Position numbers and translations under genes: made by a program. Shown here piece by piece: positions 62,773-64,000 of a stretch of DNA of 64,000 nt. The stretch is from positions 1 to 64,000 of the forward strand of contig NOWV01000083.1 in the NCBI GenBank assembly GCA_003344405.1, given 5' to 3'. Origin of the DNA: Trichoplax sp. H2. Lineage: Eukaryota > Placozoa > Uniplacotomia > Trichoplacea. Under the pieces are notes generated by a model. It saw only the letters and a program-made list of their open reading frames with translations. It did no database searches and was not told the origin of the DNA. How positions within the stretch are numbered: position 1 is the first letter of the stretch; the number at the start of each line of letters is the position of its first letter.

Positions 62773-63473
62773 TCATTTGATGTGATATTACCTGATTAAT
62801 GCGAAATACAACTAATATAAAGATTTTTAATAGCTTTGTTTACCAATGTATAAAGCTATTCAAGATATATTTTTGGTTATTGCTAAAAATTTACCTGGCT
62901 TATTATTTATCATAATAATCCAGGATAGTTGGTATGACTTTGTATTTATGTATTGGACCGTTTAGCATTTAAGGTAGATTTCATGTGAAAGGTTCCTAAA
63001 CTTGAATGTAGGAAACTGCATTTGAAAGGATGAGACACATTAAATATGAAAAGCACGCTTAATCAATTCATAGTTCCCATCATTTAGTGTTTAAACAGTT
63101 CGTGCGTGGCCACTGAAAAATTCTTGGAATTGTTCCATGAATCAGGGTTTGTCCAGTTGACCCATCTTTTCTTTTCTAGATGTTTATTAGTCATTTTAGC
63201 TGCAATTAACATCTGTTAATAAAGCACCACCTTGATCCAATTAGACTAATTTATATCATTTTAATCATAACCAACTCATAATCCGCCACAACGGTTGATC
63301 AAATCTATTCTAAAAGTATTTAGACCGCAGCTTTCACCTTATATTTACATGTGTGCCTTAGCTGAAGAACTAATAAGCATAGAATTGCGGCGAAACGAAA
63401 AACAACGTGCCGTATCTTCAAGTACAAAAGCTAAAAATAATTCAGTGATATTATGTTATTACAAAAGATTTCA
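62773..63473. other. Tail-to-tail spacer, TMED2 / MRPL18
   Basis: 700 bp of AT-rich DNA between convergent genes. A 65-codon plus-strand frame at 63295-63492 overlaps the end of the MRPL18 coding region in antisense and is not supported. Confidence 0.55.
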
Positions 63474-63988
63474 TTATTGGATAATCTTATAGTTCTGCCG
63501 AGGTTCATTAAGAAGAATCCCATTTCTCCGGAAAGCTCTGATAAATGCAACAGTCTACGAAGAAGGAAATTAAAACATTGTGAATGATATAAGCAACTAT
63601 ATCAAAGAATCACAGTTGCAAAATTTGCATAGTTTACAAAGCGAACAGAAATTTACGTTAATATTACTAGTTAAAGAGTACACTATGCACTGAGAAGCAG
63701 TAAATTGATGATTACCTTTTTACTTCGTTGTTTTGTCAAGATACGGTCAACAATTAATCGTTCGATACCTGCCGCATGACATCGTTGTGCAAGCACACGA
63801 CCAATATTTTCTGCTGCAGCTACGTCGCTAGTTTTATATAAATGCCTTGCTATTGGAAATTCTTTCGTAGAAGCACTAGCAACCCGATGTCCATCTCGAT
63901 GGCATACATAAGCACTGATGTGCCAGTTGGAAATTTCCAAATATGCTCTGAAAGGGATTATATTTCGCAGATCAGTATTACGTAGCAT
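63474..63988 (-). CDS. MRPL18: Mitochondrial ribosomal protein uL18m, 5' end uncertain at window edge
   Basis: Two exons on the minus strand, 63988-63716 (maybe extending upstream) and 63554-63474, phase 0. They encode at least 116 residues against 180 in human. The blocks HISAYVCHRDGHRVASASTKEF, ARHLYKTSDVAAAENIGRVLAQR and CHAAGIERL match human [21 protein letters not shown] and VACESIGRVLAQRCLEAGI. The last exon reads GILLNEPRQ (human GVVLREPQR). uL18m sits near the 5S-equivalent region of the mitochondrial large subunit. An in-frame ATG is at 63988, with a TAG three codons earlier that may be part of a splice acceptor (GATAG). So either this exon starts with the initiator, or an upstream exon with the targeting peptide lies beyond the window. 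The mitochondrial presequence is not visible, which favours the latter. Confidence 0.92.
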
Positions 63989-64000
63989 ACACTATCCTGT

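Noticed and set aside
1-64000. tRNA, rRNA, CRISPR, prokaryotic operons or intact transposase/reverse transcriptase genes
   Set aside because: Looked for and not seen: no cloverleaf with a GTTCRA loop, no regularly spaced direct repeats of CRISPR type, and no polymerase or integrase motifs.

Overview
The window is animal nuclear DNA: AT-rich, with compact multi-exon genes bounded almost entirely by GT-AG introns (many 50-600 bp). The encoded proteins look like animal families: FACT subunit SSRP1, Notchless NLE1, p24 cargo receptor TMED2, carboxypeptidase D with its cytoplasmic tail motif, GLT1D1, CUSTOS, a CXorf65-type protein and failed-axon-connections (FAXC) proteins. Gene content, intron sizes and the compact but repeat-sprinkled layout fit a non-bilaterian animal, most probably a placozoan (Trichoplax/Hoilungia type). 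That assignment is inference from memory of families, not from a search.

Layout. 1-2.5 kb: no gene; a weak LTR-like patch at the left edge. 2.55-3.19 kb (-): mL53 (MRPL53). 3.2-4.4 kb: arrays of a TACTGTAC/GTACAGTA palindrome plus a short tandem repeat. 5.0-9.4 kb (+): SSRP1, 17 exons. 9.9-10.1 kb (-): part of a small gene that may be NDUFB1. 10.1-18.1 kb: gene-poor. 18.1-19.8 kb (+): intronless ABHD1/3-type hydrolase. 19.8-24.3 kb: gene-poor. 24.3-27.4 kb (+): carboxypeptidase D-like receptor with one live and one dead peptidase domain. 30.9-34.1 kb (+): CXorf65-like. 34.8-37.8 kb (-): CUSTOS-like, 9 exons. 38.1-48.9 kb: four FAXC-like paralogues, the second inverted. 51.2-55.0 kb (+): GLT1D1-like glycosyltransferase. 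55.5-58.7 kb (-): NLE1, 17 exons. 60.7-62.8 kb (+): TMED2. 63.5 kb to the edge (-): uL18m (MRPL18), cut at or near its 5' end.

The genes do not form one pathway. They are mainly housekeeping functions (chromatin, ribosome assembly, mitochondrial translation, ER-Golgi traffic, secretory peptide processing), plus one lineage-type expansion (FAXC). I see no operon, CRISPR, prokaryotic defence system or intact transposon.

The most distinctive non-genic signal is a short self-complementary motif, TACTGTAC with its reverse complement GTACAGTA. It is repeated in dense arrays that repeatedly lie within about 0.1-0.9 kb upstream of start codons (mL53, SSRP1, CPD, FAXC copies, GLT1D1, TMED2) and is rare in the long gene-poor stretches. 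All exon structures below were assembled by hand from splice sites, continuous reading phase and remembered family sequences.
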